A stretch of DNA of 32,799 nt from Oscillospiraceae bacterium (GCA_017436955.1 JAFSCD010000014.1:1-32799), one strand, 5' to 3'. Numbered from the stretch's first letter, positions 1 through 8,438 are shown. The notes: generated by a model not told the origin, from the sequence alone. Translations and numbers: made by a program.

Positions 1-2
1 AT

Positions 3-797
3 GGCGTGTTCAACTTTGAGGGCGGCTGCTACGCCAAGGTCATCAACCTGGATGCAGAGTCCGAGCCCGATATCTACAATGCGATCCGCCGCAACGCTCT
101 GCTGGAGAACGTTACTGTGGATGCAGAGGGCAAGTGCGATTTCGCTGACGGCTCCGTCACCGAGAACACCCGTGTTTCCTACCCCATCCACCACATCGAG
201 AAGATCGTCCGCCCCGTGTCCGCAGGTCCTGACGCACAGAATGTCATCTTCCTGTCTGCTGACGCATTCGGCGTTCTGCCTCCCGTTTCCATCCTGACTC
301 CCGAGCAGACCCAGTACTACTTCCTGTCCGGCTTCACCTCCAAGCTGGCCGGCACCGAGCGTGGTATCACCGAGCCCACCCCCACCTTCTCCGCTTGCTT
401 CGGCGCTGCTTTCCTGGAGCTGCACCCCACCAAGTACGGCGAAGAGCTGGTCAAGAAGATGCAGAAGTCCGGCGCCAAGGCTTACCTGGTCAACACCGGC
501 TGGAACGGCACCGGCAAGCGCATCTCCATCAAGGATACCCGCGGCATCATCGACGCAATCCTGGATGGCTCCATCCTGAAGGCAGATACCAAGACCATTC
601 CTTACTTCGGTCTGGAGGTTCCCACCGCTCTGCCCGGCGTTGACAGCGGCATCCTGGATCCCAGAGATACCTACGCTGATCCCGCTGTTTGGGAAGAGAA
701 GGCAAAGGATCTGGCAGCCCGCTTCCAGAGAAACTTTGTCAAGTACACCGGCAATGACGAGGGCAAGGCTCTGGTCGCTGCAGGTCCCCAGCTGTAA
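3..797 (+). CDS. pckA: Phosphoenolpyruvate carboxykinase (ATP), C-terminal half, 5' truncated by window edge
   Basis: This is the C-terminal 264 residues of the ATP-dependent PEP carboxykinase, which interconverts oxaloacetate plus ATP and PEP plus CO2 in the cytoplasm. The reading frame is open from base 3 and enters inside the protein at [12 protein letters not shown], so the start lies outside the window. Diagnostic stretches are FEGGCYAK, the [13 protein letters not shown] segment and [13 protein letters not shown]. The full-length family is about 530-540 aa, so roughly half is present. The frame ends with ...AAGPQL just before a strong hairpin terminator, so it is the last gene of its transcript. 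In anaerobic fermenters the enzyme often runs toward oxaloacetate formation, but direction cannot be read from sequence. The identification is secure. Confidence 0.97.
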   Translation, partial: GVFNFEGGCYAKVINLDAESEPDIYNAIRRNALLENVTVDAEGKCDFADGSVTENTRVSYPIHHIEKIVRPVSAGPDAQNVIFLSADAFGVLPPVSILTPEQTQYYFLSGFTSKLAGTERGITEPTPTFSACFGAAFLELHPTKYGEELVKKMQKSGAKAYLVNTGWNGTGKRISIKDTRGIIDAILDGSILKADTKTIPYFGLEVPTALPGVDSGILDPRDTYADPAVWEEKAKDLAARFQRNFVKYTGNDEGKALVAAGPQL

Positions 798-820
798 TTA
801 AGCGATAGAACATAATGAAA

Positions 821-850
821 AGCCCTGTGGAATTTTCCACAGGGCTTTTT
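821..850 (+). terminator. Rho-independent terminator of pckA
   Basis: A perfect 10-bp stem (AGCCCTGTGG with CCACAGGGCT), a 6-nt loop and a following T-run lie 23 nt after the pckA stop codon. An A-run precedes the stem. Confidence 0.93.
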
Positions 851-873
851 GTATGTAAGAAAGATTGAGAAAA

Positions 874-1027
874 AAGGCTTCCCCTGGGGGAAGCTGGCAA
901 AAATCTTTGATTTTTGACTGATGAGGGGAATTATAGCACATAAAGCATTTGCCGCAGCAAAAGCTGCGGTTATTGCCCTCATCCGGCCTCGCTGGCGCGA
1001 GCCCACCTTCCCCCAAGGGAAGGCATA
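874..1027. repeat. Dispersed intergenic repeat, family A, full copy 1
   Basis: About 154 bp that recurs nearly intact at 26245-26399. Both ends carry a palindromic CTTCCCC/GGGGAAG module in inverted orientation, so the unit has terminal inverted repeats of about 20-25 bp. The interior shares a GATGAGGGGAA segment and a CCGCAGC...GCTGCGG hairpin with the second copy. No protein-coding potential is convincing. It resembles a non-autonomous MITE or REP-like unit. Confidence 0.8.
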
Positions 1028-1029
1028 GT

Positions 1030-1053
1030 AAAAGCCCCCTCATAGAGGGGGCT
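1030..1053 (-). terminator. Terminator of the leftward mreC-mreD-mrdA block
   Basis: A 9-bp stem, AGCCCCCTC (1033-1041) with GAGGGGGCT (1045-1053), has a 3-nt loop and is followed on the minus strand by TTTT. It lies 12 nt past the mrdA stop codon. Confidence 0.75.
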
Positions 1054-1065
1054 AAGATAATATTT

Positions 1066-3192
1066 TTAACAAACCGTATTTTCGCCGGAAGCGGCGCCTT
1101 CGCTGAGAACGTCGGAGAAATAGGCGTCCAGTACAGCTTTGGCGATCTGCGCCATGGTAGAGCCGTGACCGGCCTTCTCACCGTAGACCACCACCGCGAT
1201 CTCCGGGTCTTCGTATGGCGCGTAGCACACGAATGCACCGTTGTCGGAGTAGGCGTCGCCGGCATCGGTCTGCGCCGTACCGGTCTTGGCGGCAACGGCG
1301 ATGGGGAAGTCCTGGAAATACTTGCGGACAGCGCCTTCGGTGATCACCAGGCGCATACCCTCGGTGTAGGCGGCATAGGCCTCGTCAGAGATCACCAGAC
1401 GGCTGGCTTCCACCGGCTCGTTGGTGTAGATAACGCTGGAATAGTCCGCATCCAGCACACGGCTCAGGAAGGTTGCCTGATACCGCACGCCCCGGTTTGC
1501 CAGCGCGGAGGTATACGCGCACAGCTGAATGGGCGTGAAGGAATTGATGGACTGACCGATGGATGCCATGATCTGGTCGGCCGCGTACCAGTTGCCCAGG
1601 TCGGTATTGCCTTTGTACAGCGCCAGCTTATTCTCGGGATTGGCACGGATGCCGGGCTTTTCCGCCAGCTCGATGCCGGTCTTTTCGCCCAGACCCAAGC
1701 CCTTGGCGACCCGGTCGATCACATTGATGTCCAGCTTGTCGCCCACGGTATAGAAAAAGTAGTTGCAGGAGTCCCGCAGGGCTTCCATAGCATTGATAGA
1801 GCCGTGGGTGGCGTGGCTGGTACTCCAGACCAGACAGTCGGCGGTAAAGCCGGAGGCTTCATACTTGCGGTAAGTACCCTGATCCACGATGGTCTGGGTA
1901 CGGGTGATGACCTGGCTGTCAATGCCGGCGATCACCATTGCCATTTTGTAGGTGGAGCCGGGCGGATAGGTGGCCTGCAGCGCCCGGTTGTAAAGGGGCG
2001 CAAAGTCCTGCTCCAGAAGATTGTTGTAATCTTCCCGGAAGGTGGACAGATCATAGGTCGGATAGCTGGCGCAGGCAAGCAGCTGACCGGTCTTTACGTC
2101 CATTACCACAACTGCGCCGCCTTCGGCATCGGAGCCGTCGGGCTTCTTTTCACCCTCTGCCAGATTTTCGCCGCTTTGCCGCAGCTCGGTGAACAGGGCT
2201 TTCATCTGTTCCTCCGCCGTGGTCTGTACGTTCAGGTCGATGGAAAGCTCCACATTCTGACCGTTGATGGGTCGCTGCTCCACGCCGTCCACCACTTTGT
2301 AGTAGGAATTTACCAGCGTGCCGTCGGCGGTGCGCTCGTCCACACGGATGCCGTCCACGCCGTGGAGATATTCTTCAAAGGCTTCCTCCAGACCGCTCTG
2401 TCCAACCAAAGCATCCAGCGGATAACCGGGCAGCGGCTTGTAAATATTCTCCCACTGATCCTTGGTCATAGCGCCAACGTAGCCCAGAATATGGGCGGCG
2501 TATTTGGTATTGTACGCCCGGACGGTGGAGGATTCGGTGATCAGACCGGGGGTGTTCAGCTCCAGCAGGGCGTACAGCTCCTGGGTGCTGGCGTCCTCCA
2601 GGAAAATATACAGAGGCAGCGTTTCAATAATGCCCTGCCGCAGATCCAGCTCATAGCGGATGCCGATAACGGCTCTTGCGTCCTCATCCGACCAGCTTTC
2701 GGGAATGTTGTAGCTGGCGCGGAGCTTGCGGATCAGCAGCGGCGCGGTAATATCGGAATCAAGACCGCCGCTCTTTTTCGGCAGATACGCCTGAAAATAG
2801 CTCTGCCAGGTGGAGTTATAGTCACTTAAGGTGTACTCGAAGGGCTGCTCCATGGTAACGGGGAAATGGTCGTTATACTGGATATCCATCTCCCGGCAAA
2901 GCTGTACCAGCTCCAGCAGCCGCTGATTGGTATCGGGGGCGGAGCAGATGATATAGTGATTCAGCACCAGGTCATAGCTGGCGCGGTTGGTGACGAGCAC
3001 GTTGCCGTTGCGATCCAGAATATTGCCCCGGGCGGCTTTCACACGGGTCTCCGTAACGAAGATCTTGGTGTTGTCCACGTTGCCGCCGGTCTGTCCTACC
3101 TGCATATCATAGAGCTTGAAGGAGAAGAAGCCCAGGGCAACACAGAAAGCGATCAGGATAAGGGTGATACGTGAGCGTGTTATTCTTTCCAT
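1066..3192 (-). CDS. mrdA: Penicillin-binding protein 2, peptidoglycan D,D-transpeptidase of the elongasome
   Basis: This 708-aa class B PBP cross-links peptidoglycan during cell elongation and partners with RodA/MreC. Residues 9-29 form the single N-terminal membrane anchor. A dimerisation (non-penicillin-binding) domain follows, with GNILDRNG near residues 56-63. The transpeptidase domain shows all three catalytic motifs: STYK with the acylated serine at residue 413, SCN at 475-477, and KTG at 636-638. Length is typical of PBP2. The start at 3192 overlaps the end of mreD by 13 nt, so translation is probably coupled. Context (mreC, mreD upstream) supports PBP2 rather than the division PBP3/FtsI. 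Confidence 0.95.
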   Translation of the reverse strand: MERITRSRITLILIAFCVALGFFSFKLYDMQVGQTGGNVDNTKIFVTETRVKAARGNILDRNGNVLVTNRASYDLVLNHYIICSAPDTNQRLLELVQLCREMDIQYNDHFPVTMEQPFEYTLSDYNSTWQSYFQAYLPKKSGGLDSDITAPLLIRKLRASYNIPESWSDEDARAVIGIRYELDLRQGIIETLPLYIFLEDASTQELYALLELNTPGLITESSTVRAYNTKYAAHILGYVGAMTKDQWENIYKPLPGYPLDALVGQSGLEEAFEEYLHGVDGIRVDERTADGTLVNSYYKVVDGVEQRPINGQNVELSIDLNVQTTAEEQMKALFTELRQSGENLAEGEKKPDGSDAEGGAVVVMDVKTGQLLACASYPTYDLSTFREDYNNLLEQDFAPLYNRALQATYPPGSTYKMAMVIAGIDSQVITRTQTIVDQGTYRKYEASGFTADCLVWSTSHATHGSINAMEALRDSCNYFFYTVGDKLDINVIDRVAKGLGLGEKTGIELAEKPGIRANPENKLALYKGNTDLGNWYAADQIMASIGQSINSFTPIQLCAYTSALANRGVRYQATFLSRVLDADYSSVIYTNEPVEASRLVISDEAYAAYTEGMRLVITEGAVRKYFQDFPIAVAAKTGTAQTDAGDAYSDNGAFVCYAPYEDPEIAVVVYGEKAGHGSTMAQIAKAVLDAYFSDVLSEGAASGENTVC

Positions 3193-3761
3193 GTTTCACC
3201 TCCGATTTTGCCGATGGCGGTGAATACCGGATACAAGACGGGAACCACCACAGCGCCCAGCCCACCGGTCAGCAAAAACCGGGGAAATGCACCGGCGGTG
3301 GTATGCTCCAGGAACAGTCCTGCCACGAACAGCGCGATTTCATACAGCATAATTGCCGTGACCGCGCCCAGATACACGGAGCCGAAGCTGTAGCGCAGAT
3401 AGCTCTGCCGCAAAATGGCGACAACTACGCCGAAAACCGTCAGCAGCGCGATCACGTAGGGCCCCGGCGCAGAGCCGGAGAACTGATAAACGCAAGAGCT
3501 TACCAGCGCAAAAACACAGCCCACCTCCGGGTCCAGAATGATGCACATCAGCAAAATGCCGTAGGGCACCAGGTCGGTGGTCGTGCCGAAGATGCTGATG
3601 CGGCTCATGATCACATCCTGCACGATGGACAGAAACACCAGCGCAGCTGTGATCAGCAGCCATTTCAGCACACGCAGCCGCTGTTGCTTTGTCATATAGA
3701 GATTCCGCAGCCAGGAACGGTTCTTGTCCGGCCGGAACTCGTGCTTTCGTTTGAAGAACAT
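3180..3761 (-). CDS. mreD: Rod shape-determining protein MreD
   Basis: A 193-aa integral membrane protein of the elongation complex. It has about five hydrophobic segments, including WLLITAALVFLSIVQDV and the end segment LTGGLGAVVVPVLYPVF. I chose the ATG at 3761 (MFFKRKHEF) because a GGAAGG ribosome binding site lies about 11 nt upstream, overlapping the end of mreC; the frame stays open further upstream inside mreC, but that extension is not hydrophobic. A later ATG (MTKQQRL) is possible and would remove a basic N-terminus. It sits 4 nt after the mreC stop and overlaps mrdA. Sequence conservation of MreD is always low, so the call rests on topology plus position between mreC and PBP2. Confidence 0.9.
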   Translation of the reverse strand: MFFKRKHEFRPDKNRSWLRNLYMTKQQRLRVLKWLLITAALVFLSIVQDVIMSRISIFGTTTDLVPYGILLMCIILDPEVGCVFALVSSCVYQFSGSAPGPYVIALLTVFGVVVAILRQSYLRYSFGSVYLGAVTAIMLYEIALFVAGLFLEHTTAGAFPRFLLTGGLGAVVVPVLYPVFTAIGKIGGETWKE

Positions 3762-3765
3762 AATT

Positions 3766-4596
3766 TTACGACCTTCCGAACTGGGTGAGAATGAATACCT
3801 GCTCCAGCTTGGCAATATCTGCCGCCGGCTCCAGAATTGCGTACTTTTCAACGCCGGTGTCAGTAAAGCCGACGCCGACGACGTTGCCGATGATCAGATT
3901 TCTGGGATACACCACAGAGCCGGCAGTTACCACCTGATCCCGGTTGGGGATAACGGCAGAGCTGGGCAGATAGTCCATCCGCAGCATATTTTCATAGCCC
4001 TGGGAGTAGCCGCCGGTGACAAGACCGCTGTCGCCGGAGGATGCCAGCACCGCGCTGATGCTCAATGAGGAGTCCAGCACGGTTTTGACGATACAGTAGT
4101 TGGGACCTACCTCGGTCACCAGACCCACCACCTCTTTGTTGGCGGTGATGGCGCACATACCCGGCTCGATGCCGAAATTGCTGCCCTTGTTTACGGTGAA
4201 ATAGCTGGTCCAGTCCGTGGAGCTGCGGGAGATGATGTAGGCATCCACCAGCTCGTAGCCTTCCTTATCCAGCTCCAGACCCAGCAGATTTTTCAGCCGC
4301 TCGATCTCACGCTCCAGAGAGTCGTTGAGCAGGGCGTTTTCCTTCATTTGGGCGATCTGCTGCTTCAGGGCGGCATTTTCCGCCTCCAGCGCTTCATAGC
4401 GGAACATATAGTTGTAGAAGCGCTCTGCCTGGGCGGTCAGATTGCTGGCACCGGTGCGCAGAGGCGTCAGGATGCCCTGCACAGCCGTGTCCGCAGGGGT
4501 CTTGCCCAGCAGGTTGCCGATGATGGCAAGACCTGCCGTCAGCAAAACAGCCACGATCAGAACGACTTTCACTTTGGTTGTGAAGTAATATTTCAT
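3766..4596 (-). CDS. mreC: Rod shape-determining protein MreC
   Basis: A 276-aa periplasmic-face scaffold that links MreD, PBP2 and the cytoskeleton. The ATG at 4596 (MKYYFTTKVK) has a GAGGAG ribosome binding site 6-8 nt upstream; the frame extends further upstream only into repeat sequence. Residues about 8-29 are the membrane anchor. A coiled coil follows (EALEAENAALKQQIAQ through LEREIERLKNLLGL). Then come the beta-domains with VNKGSNFGIEPGM and PRNLIIGNVVGVG, both characteristic of MreC. It is the first gene of the mreC-mreD-mrdA run. No mreB lies upstream in this window; maf precedes it, separated by a repeat element. Confidence 0.95.
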   Translation of the reverse strand: MKYYFTTKVKVVLIVAVLLTAGLAIIGNLLGKTPADTAVQGILTPLRTGASNLTAQAERFYNYMFRYEALEAENAALKQQIAQMKENALLNDSLEREIERLKNLLGLELDKEGYELVDAYIISRSSTDWTSYFTVNKGSNFGIEPGMCAITANKEVVGLVTEVGPNYCIVKTVLDSSLSISAVLASSGDSGLVTGGYSQGYENMLRMDYLPSSAVIPNRDQVVTAGSVVYPRNLIIGNVVGVGFTDTGVEKYAILEPAADIAKLEQVFILTQFGRS

Positions 4597-4625
4597 AGTT
4601 TTCTCCTCGGAGTACCGAAATACTA

Positions 4626-4771
4626 TGTCATTCCGAGTGAAGCGAAGCGGAATCGAGGAATCTTCGCAGCTATTGCAGTGCGTGGATCCTTCGACTCGCA
4701 TATTTTTATGGTGCGATTGCCACCGGCAATCGTTTATCTAAATCGCTTCGCTATGCTCGCTCAGGATGACA
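4626..4771. repeat. MITE-like element with TGTCAT...ATGACA ends, between maf and mreC
   Basis: About 146 bp bounded by TGTCATTCCGAG and CTCAGGATGACA, which match as inverted repeats at 10 of 12 positions. Inside is the motif GTGAAGCGAAGCGGAATC. Widely dispersed sequences with TGTCATTCCGAG / CTCAGGATGACA ends are known from many bacterial genomes. It splits maf from mreC, at the place where mreB often sits. Confidence 0.75.
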
Positions 4772-4785
4772 GTTCTTTGTTTTTC

Positions 4786-5349
4786 TTAAATCAGCTCGGG
4801 GGCAATTTCGTGGAGGATCTTCCACAGCCGGCACACCGGCAGACCCATTACATTGTAGTAATCGCCTACCATTTTCTCGGCGAACAGCGCCGCACCGCCC
4901 TGGATCCCGTAGCTGCCTGCCTTGTCCATCGGCTCGCCGGTGGCGACGTAGGCGTCGATCTCCGCATCGGACAGTTCCCGGAAATGAATGTCGGTAACCT
5001 CGGTGGCGGTAATGGCGGTGTCGCCGCGAAGCACGCACATTCCGGTCATCACCTGATGATCCCGTCCGGACAGCAGCCGCAGCATCGCCTTGGCATCCGC
5101 CGCATCCCGGGGCTTGCCCAGCACGTTTCCTTCGCAGACTACGATGGTGTCGGCGGCGATGACGATATCTCCGACCGACCGCTCCACAGCCTCCGCTTTA
5201 CAGCGGCTGACTCTGGCAACCTCGTCATAGGGGGGCTTATTCAAGTCCATAGTTTCGTCAATATCCGCGACCTGCACCGTAAAGGGCAGCCGGAATAATT
5301 CCAAAAGCGCCTTTCGCCGTGGCGATTGGGAGGCAAGAATCAAATTCAT
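4786..5349 (-). CDS. maf: Maf family nucleotide pyrophosphatase (dTTP/UTP type or related)
   Basis: A 187-aa house-cleaning enzyme that hydrolyses non-canonical or surplus nucleoside triphosphates to monophosphates; historically named septum formation protein. It begins MNLILASQSPRRKALLEL, with the S-x-SPRR signature that forms the nucleotide pocket. IAADTIVVCEGNVLGKP carries the catalytic aspartate region, and SYGIQGGAALFAEKMVG plus YYNVMGLPV are the conserved C-terminal blocks. Length is normal. The start is 3 nt after the U32 peptidase gene, so the two are co-transcribed. Which of the Maf subtypes (dTTP/UTP or m7GTP) applies cannot be decided with certainty by eye. Confidence 0.95.
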   Translation of the reverse strand: MNLILASQSPRRKALLELFRLPFTVQVADIDETMDLNKPPYDEVARVSRCKAEAVERSVGDIVIAADTIVVCEGNVLGKPRDAADAKAMLRLLSGRDHQVMTGMCVLRGDTAITATEVTDIHFRELSDAEIDAYVATGEPMDKAGSYGIQGGAALFAEKMVGDYYNVMGLPVCRLWKILHEIAPELI

Positions 5350-5352
5350 ACA

Positions 5353-7443
5353 TTAGTCCTTTTCTTTCAGACCCCGCAGGTACAGACCTCTGGTGCAGGA
5401 GCCGGGGTCAAACGCCGGGGGATTGGCAAGGGCACCCAGCACCTGATCCACCTCCCGGGGATTTTCTGTGGTAAAGTACAGCCGGATGGCCCAGACGCCC
5501 AGCTTGCTCAGGTCCTTCTGCCGGTCCAGCCAGTTCAGCTTTTTGCCGTTGAGCAGCACGCTGCGGCACTTGTCACCGTCACGGATGATGGGGAAATCCG
5601 CGCCGGTCTTGTCCACCAGCCGGGTAATGGCATGGCTGCAGGTGCAGGTGCCGGTGCGATTGCGGATCAGGCAATTTTCCGTCACCATCAGCGGCAGCCG
5701 ACCGTAGGCGAAGATCTCGCAGGGCACTGCCTTGCTGACGTCCCGGATCTGGGGCAGCGTCATCTCAAAGCTTAAGGTGGCAGATTTTGCGCCCAGCTCT
5801 TTCATCAGATTCACGGAGGCGGAATTGTAAAGATTCAAGCCAAAATCGCCCCGGATCCGCATACCGGCATCCCGAACCGGCAGCACCAGACCCAGATTGC
5901 CCACCAGCGCTTCCCGGATGCCCATATTGGCAACCAGACGCAGATCGTCCCGCAGCTTTGCCATTTCGTGATCGTGAACGATCCTGGGCAAAACGGCTGC
6001 AACGGTGAGCTTTTGCATCAGCTCCCGGAACGCCACCGGATGCTGCACCAGCAGGTGCAGCGGCACGTAAAGCACCTCCGGCTTCTGCGCCAGCAGATTG
6101 GGGGTGATCTGATTTAATTGAGTGATCTGCACCGTCAGACTGGGACCTGCCCGGCGACCCTCATAATGGGGAATTTTCTCCGGGCGATTCAGCTTCGGCG
6201 GCTCCCAACGGGCCCGCATCGCCAGCAGCTGATTCAGGGCGTCTCTGCGCATCTGGTTGATAGCGGCGGCGGACAAGGTCACGCCGGGCTGAATTTTCGC
6301 GGTAACGCTGCTGCAGATAAAGGGCGTGCCGCCGGTTTTCTGCAATCGCTCCGTCAGCGCCTCCTCCGTAAGCGGCGTGGTGCGCGCCACCTGGGGCATG
6401 GGACCGCTGACCGTGCATTTGCGACCTTCCGGGTCGGTTACCGTCAGGGTGCAGGTCTGGTCGGTAATGGTGGCATCGAAAGCTACGTTTACCAGCGGAT
6501 TTTCGGTGGCTTCGTAGCTTTCGCGGATCTGCTTCAGCCAACCGGGGTTATCGTAACGGTCCTCCCGTATGCCGAACATCTGGGGACCGGTCTGACCGGT
6601 GTAATAGCCGTCGGTAAAGCCCTGCCGGTTAAAGGCAGCGGCGAGGGTGTCCAGCATTTCCCGGGTCACGTTTCCGTCATCCAGCGCCTGCCGGTATACG
6701 GCGGTAACGGCAGCTACGTATTCTGCCCGCTTCATCCGACCCTCCAGCTTGATGGAGGCAACGCCCATCTTCTGCAGATCCTTCAGATAGTGGACAAGAC
6801 AATTATCCTTCAGGCTCAAGGGGTACTTGCCTTCGTGACGGCTGTAGCCGTAGCTTTGACGGCAGGGCTGTGCGCAGCAGCCCCGGTTGCCGGAGCGCTG
6901 ACCGATCACCGCGGACATATAGCACTGTCCGGAATAGCACATACACAGCGCGCCGTGACCGAAAACCTCGATCTCAATGGGAGATTTGGCACAGATAAAG
7001 GCGATATCCTCCCGGCTCAATTCCCGGCTCAATACCACCCGGGACATACCCATGGCGGCGCAGAACTGTACGCCGGACAAGCTGTGGACGGACATCTGGG
7101 TAGAGCCGTGCAGCGGAATGGTGGGTGCGATCTGCCGGCAAAGCTGGATCACGCCCAGATCCTGCACGATGAAGGCATCCACGCCTACGGAAGCTGCGTG
7201 GCGGATCAGCTGGGTCACCTCGTCCAGCTCCCGGTCGGACACCAGGGTGTTCAGCGTCAGATGGACGGCAACGCCACGGATGTGGCAATACTTAACGGCC
7301 TCCGCCAGCATTTGTAATGTGAAGTTTTTCGCGCCCTGACGGGCATTAAATGCGCCGCTTCCCAGATACACTGCGTTGGCGCCGTTCTGTACGGCTGCGT
7401 GCAGCGCTTCCATGGAGCCGGCAGGAGCCAAAAGTTCCAGCAT
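5353..7443 (-). CDS. U32 family peptidase-like protein (RlhA/TrhP-type RNA hydroxylation family)
   Basis: A 696-aa cytoplasmic protein of the U32 family. It starts MLELLAPAGSMEALHAAVQNG, the usual N-terminal TIM-barrel opening. The family signature E-x-F-x2-G-A-L-C-x4-G-x-C-x-M-S is exactly met by EVFGHGALCMCYSGQCYMS, and a cysteine-rich GNRGCCAQPCRQ follows. CEIFAYGRLPLMVTENC and CTCSH add a second cysteine cluster near the C-terminus. Annotated historically as collagenase-like proteases, characterised members RlhA and TrhP are needed for 5-hydroxycytidine in 23S rRNA or 5-hydroxyuridine in tRNA. The long form with the extra C-terminal domain resembles RlhA (YdcP) more than the short TrhP type; this is inference. 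It heads the leftward run with maf. Confidence 0.88.
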   Translation of the reverse strand: MLELLAPAGSMEALHAAVQNGANAVYLGSGAFNARQGAKNFTLQMLAEAVKYCHIRGVAVHLTLNTLVSDRELDEVTQLIRHAASVGVDAFIVQDLGVIQLCRQIAPTIPLHGSTQMSVHSLSGVQFCAAMGMSRVVLSRELSREDIAFICAKSPIEIEVFGHGALCMCYSGQCYMSAVIGQRSGNRGCCAQPCRQSYGYSRHEGKYPLSLKDNCLVHYLKDLQKMGVASIKLEGRMKRAEYVAAVTAVYRQALDDGNVTREMLDTLAAAFNRQGFTDGYYTGQTGPQMFGIREDRYDNPGWLKQIRESYEATENPLVNVAFDATITDQTCTLTVTDPEGRKCTVSGPMPQVARTTPLTEEALTERLQKTGGTPFICSSVTAKIQPGVTLSAAAINQMRRDALNQLLAMRARWEPPKLNRPEKIPHYEGRRAGPSLTVQITQLNQITPNLLAQKPEVLYVPLHLLVQHPVAFRELMQKLTVAAVLPRIVHDHEMAKLRDDLRLVANMGIREALVGNLGLVLPVRDAGMRIRGDFGLNLYNSASVNLMKELGAKSATLSFEMTLPQIRDVSKAVPCEIFAYGRLPLMVTENCLIRNRTGTCTCSHAITRLVDKTGADFPIIRDGDKCRSVLLNGKKLNWLDRQKDLSKLGVWAIRLYFTTENPREVDQVLGALANPPAFDPGSCTRGLYLRGLKEKD

Positions 7444-7477
7444 AGCGATTTCTCTCCATTATGGTATACTTATAAAC

Positions 7478-7506
7478 AGTATAACATATTACACCCGTAA
7501 GATAAA
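7478..7506 (-). promoter_or_regulatory. Probable sigma-A promoter for the U32-maf block
   Basis: On the minus strand a TATACT -10 (7478-7483) is preceded after exactly 17 bp by TTTATC (7501-7506) as a weak -35. It lies 35 nt upstream of the U32 start. Confidence 0.5.
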
Positions 7507-7564
7507 GTACAATCCGTGAATTTTTTGCAAAAAAATAAGACCCCCGTAATGGCACAAAAAAGAA

Positions 7565-7659
7565 TGTCATTCCGAGCCAGTGCGCGCACTGGCGTGGGAA
7601 TCCCCCGAACAGAAGGAGATTGCCACACCAGTGACATCGGTCACTGGTTCGCAATGACA
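7565..7659. repeat. MITE-like element, TGTCAT...ATGACA family B, copy 1
   Basis: A 95-bp unit with 18-bp terminal inverted repeats, TGTCATTCCGAGCCAGTG and CACTGGTTCGCAATGACA, matching at 16 of 18 positions. A related 99-bp copy lies at 23500-23598 and shares the CCAGTGCGC-CACTGG-GTGG core. No coding content. Confidence 0.8.
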
Positions 7660-7676
7660 GCGTTTTTGTTGTTATT

Positions 7677-8438
7677 CTAGATCCTATACAGCCGTTTGCC
7701 GTTTTCGAAGGTGATGCGGGCGGCTTCTTCGGTGGAAATACCGCGGATCTGAGCCAGCTTTTCCGCCATCCGGTAGAGCTTGCCCGGATCGTTGCGCCGA
7801 CCCCGGAAAGGCTCCGGCGACATATAGGGGCAATCGGTTTCCAGCACGATGCGGTCAATGGGAATTGCCTGGACGGTCTCCACGGCGCGGCGTGCGTTTT
7901 TGAAGGTCAGCACCCCGGTAAAGCCGATGTACCAGCCCATTTTCACCAGCTCCTGCGCCATCTGCGCCGAGCCGGAATAACAGTGGAACACGCCTTTCAC
8001 AGTGGGAAACTGCTTGATGATGGCCATTCCGTCCTCGTGGGCATCCCGTTCATGGACGATCACCGGCAGGTCAAGCTCCTGCGCCAGCGCCAGCTGGGCG
8101 ATGAACGCCTTTTGCTGCAGCGCCCGGGGAATGTCCTCATAGTGGTAGTCAAGACCGATCTCGCCAATGGCCTTCACCTTGGAGTTAAGTTTACATAACA
8201 TCCGATATTCTTCCAGAACGGCATCATTTACCTCGTCAGCGGCATCGGGATGAGAGCCAACGGCGGCGTAGATATAGGCATATTCTGTCGCCAGCCGCAC
8301 TGCCTTTTTAGAGGATTCCAGGCTGCAGCCGGGATTCATCAGAAGGGTGATCCCCTGCTCCGGCAGGCTGCGCAAAAGCAGCTCCCGATCCTCGTTAAAG
8401 GAGCGTGAGTCCATATGGGCGTGGGTGTCAAACAGCAT
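7677..8438 (-). CDS. tatD: TatD family metal-dependent hydrolase (putative DNase)
   Basis: A 253-aa TIM-barrel metal hydrolase. It starts MLFDTHAHMDSRSF with the THAH metal motif at residues 5-8. GEIGLDYHYE carries the metal-bridging glutamate, PVIVHERDAHED the next histidine, GVFHCYSGSAQMAQELV the third histidine, and LETDCPYMSPEPFRGRRNDP the C-terminal aspartate and the Pro-rich loop typical of TatD. Members act as 3'-5' exonucleases or DNases in DNA repair or quality control. Length is normal for the family. Its start overlaps the end of the upstream phosphopantetheinyl transferase by 11 nt, so translation is likely coupled. Confidence 0.94.
   Translation of the reverse strand: MLFDTHAHMDSRSFNEDRELLLRSLPEQGITLLMNPGCSLESSKKAVRLATEYAYIYAAVGSHPDAADEVNDAVLEEYRMLCKLNSKVKAIGEIGLDYHYEDIPRALQQKAFIAQLALAQELDLPVIVHERDAHEDGMAIIKQFPTVKGVFHCYSGSAQMAQELVKMGWYIGFTGVLTFKNARRAVETVQAIPIDRIVLETDCPYMSPEPFRGRRNDPGKLYRMAEKLAQIRGISTEEAARITFENGKRLYRI

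Noticed and set aside
949-2829. 626-aa open frame on the plus strand opposite mrdA
   Set aside because: It is the antisense of a confidently identified PBP2 gene, has low-complexity composition and no domain; long antisense frames arise from the G+C-rich codon bias.
4626-4771. Regularly repeated GAAGCG sequence as a possible CRISPR or tRNA-like region
   Set aside because: No regular spacers or clover-leaf; the segment is a bounded inverted-repeat element.
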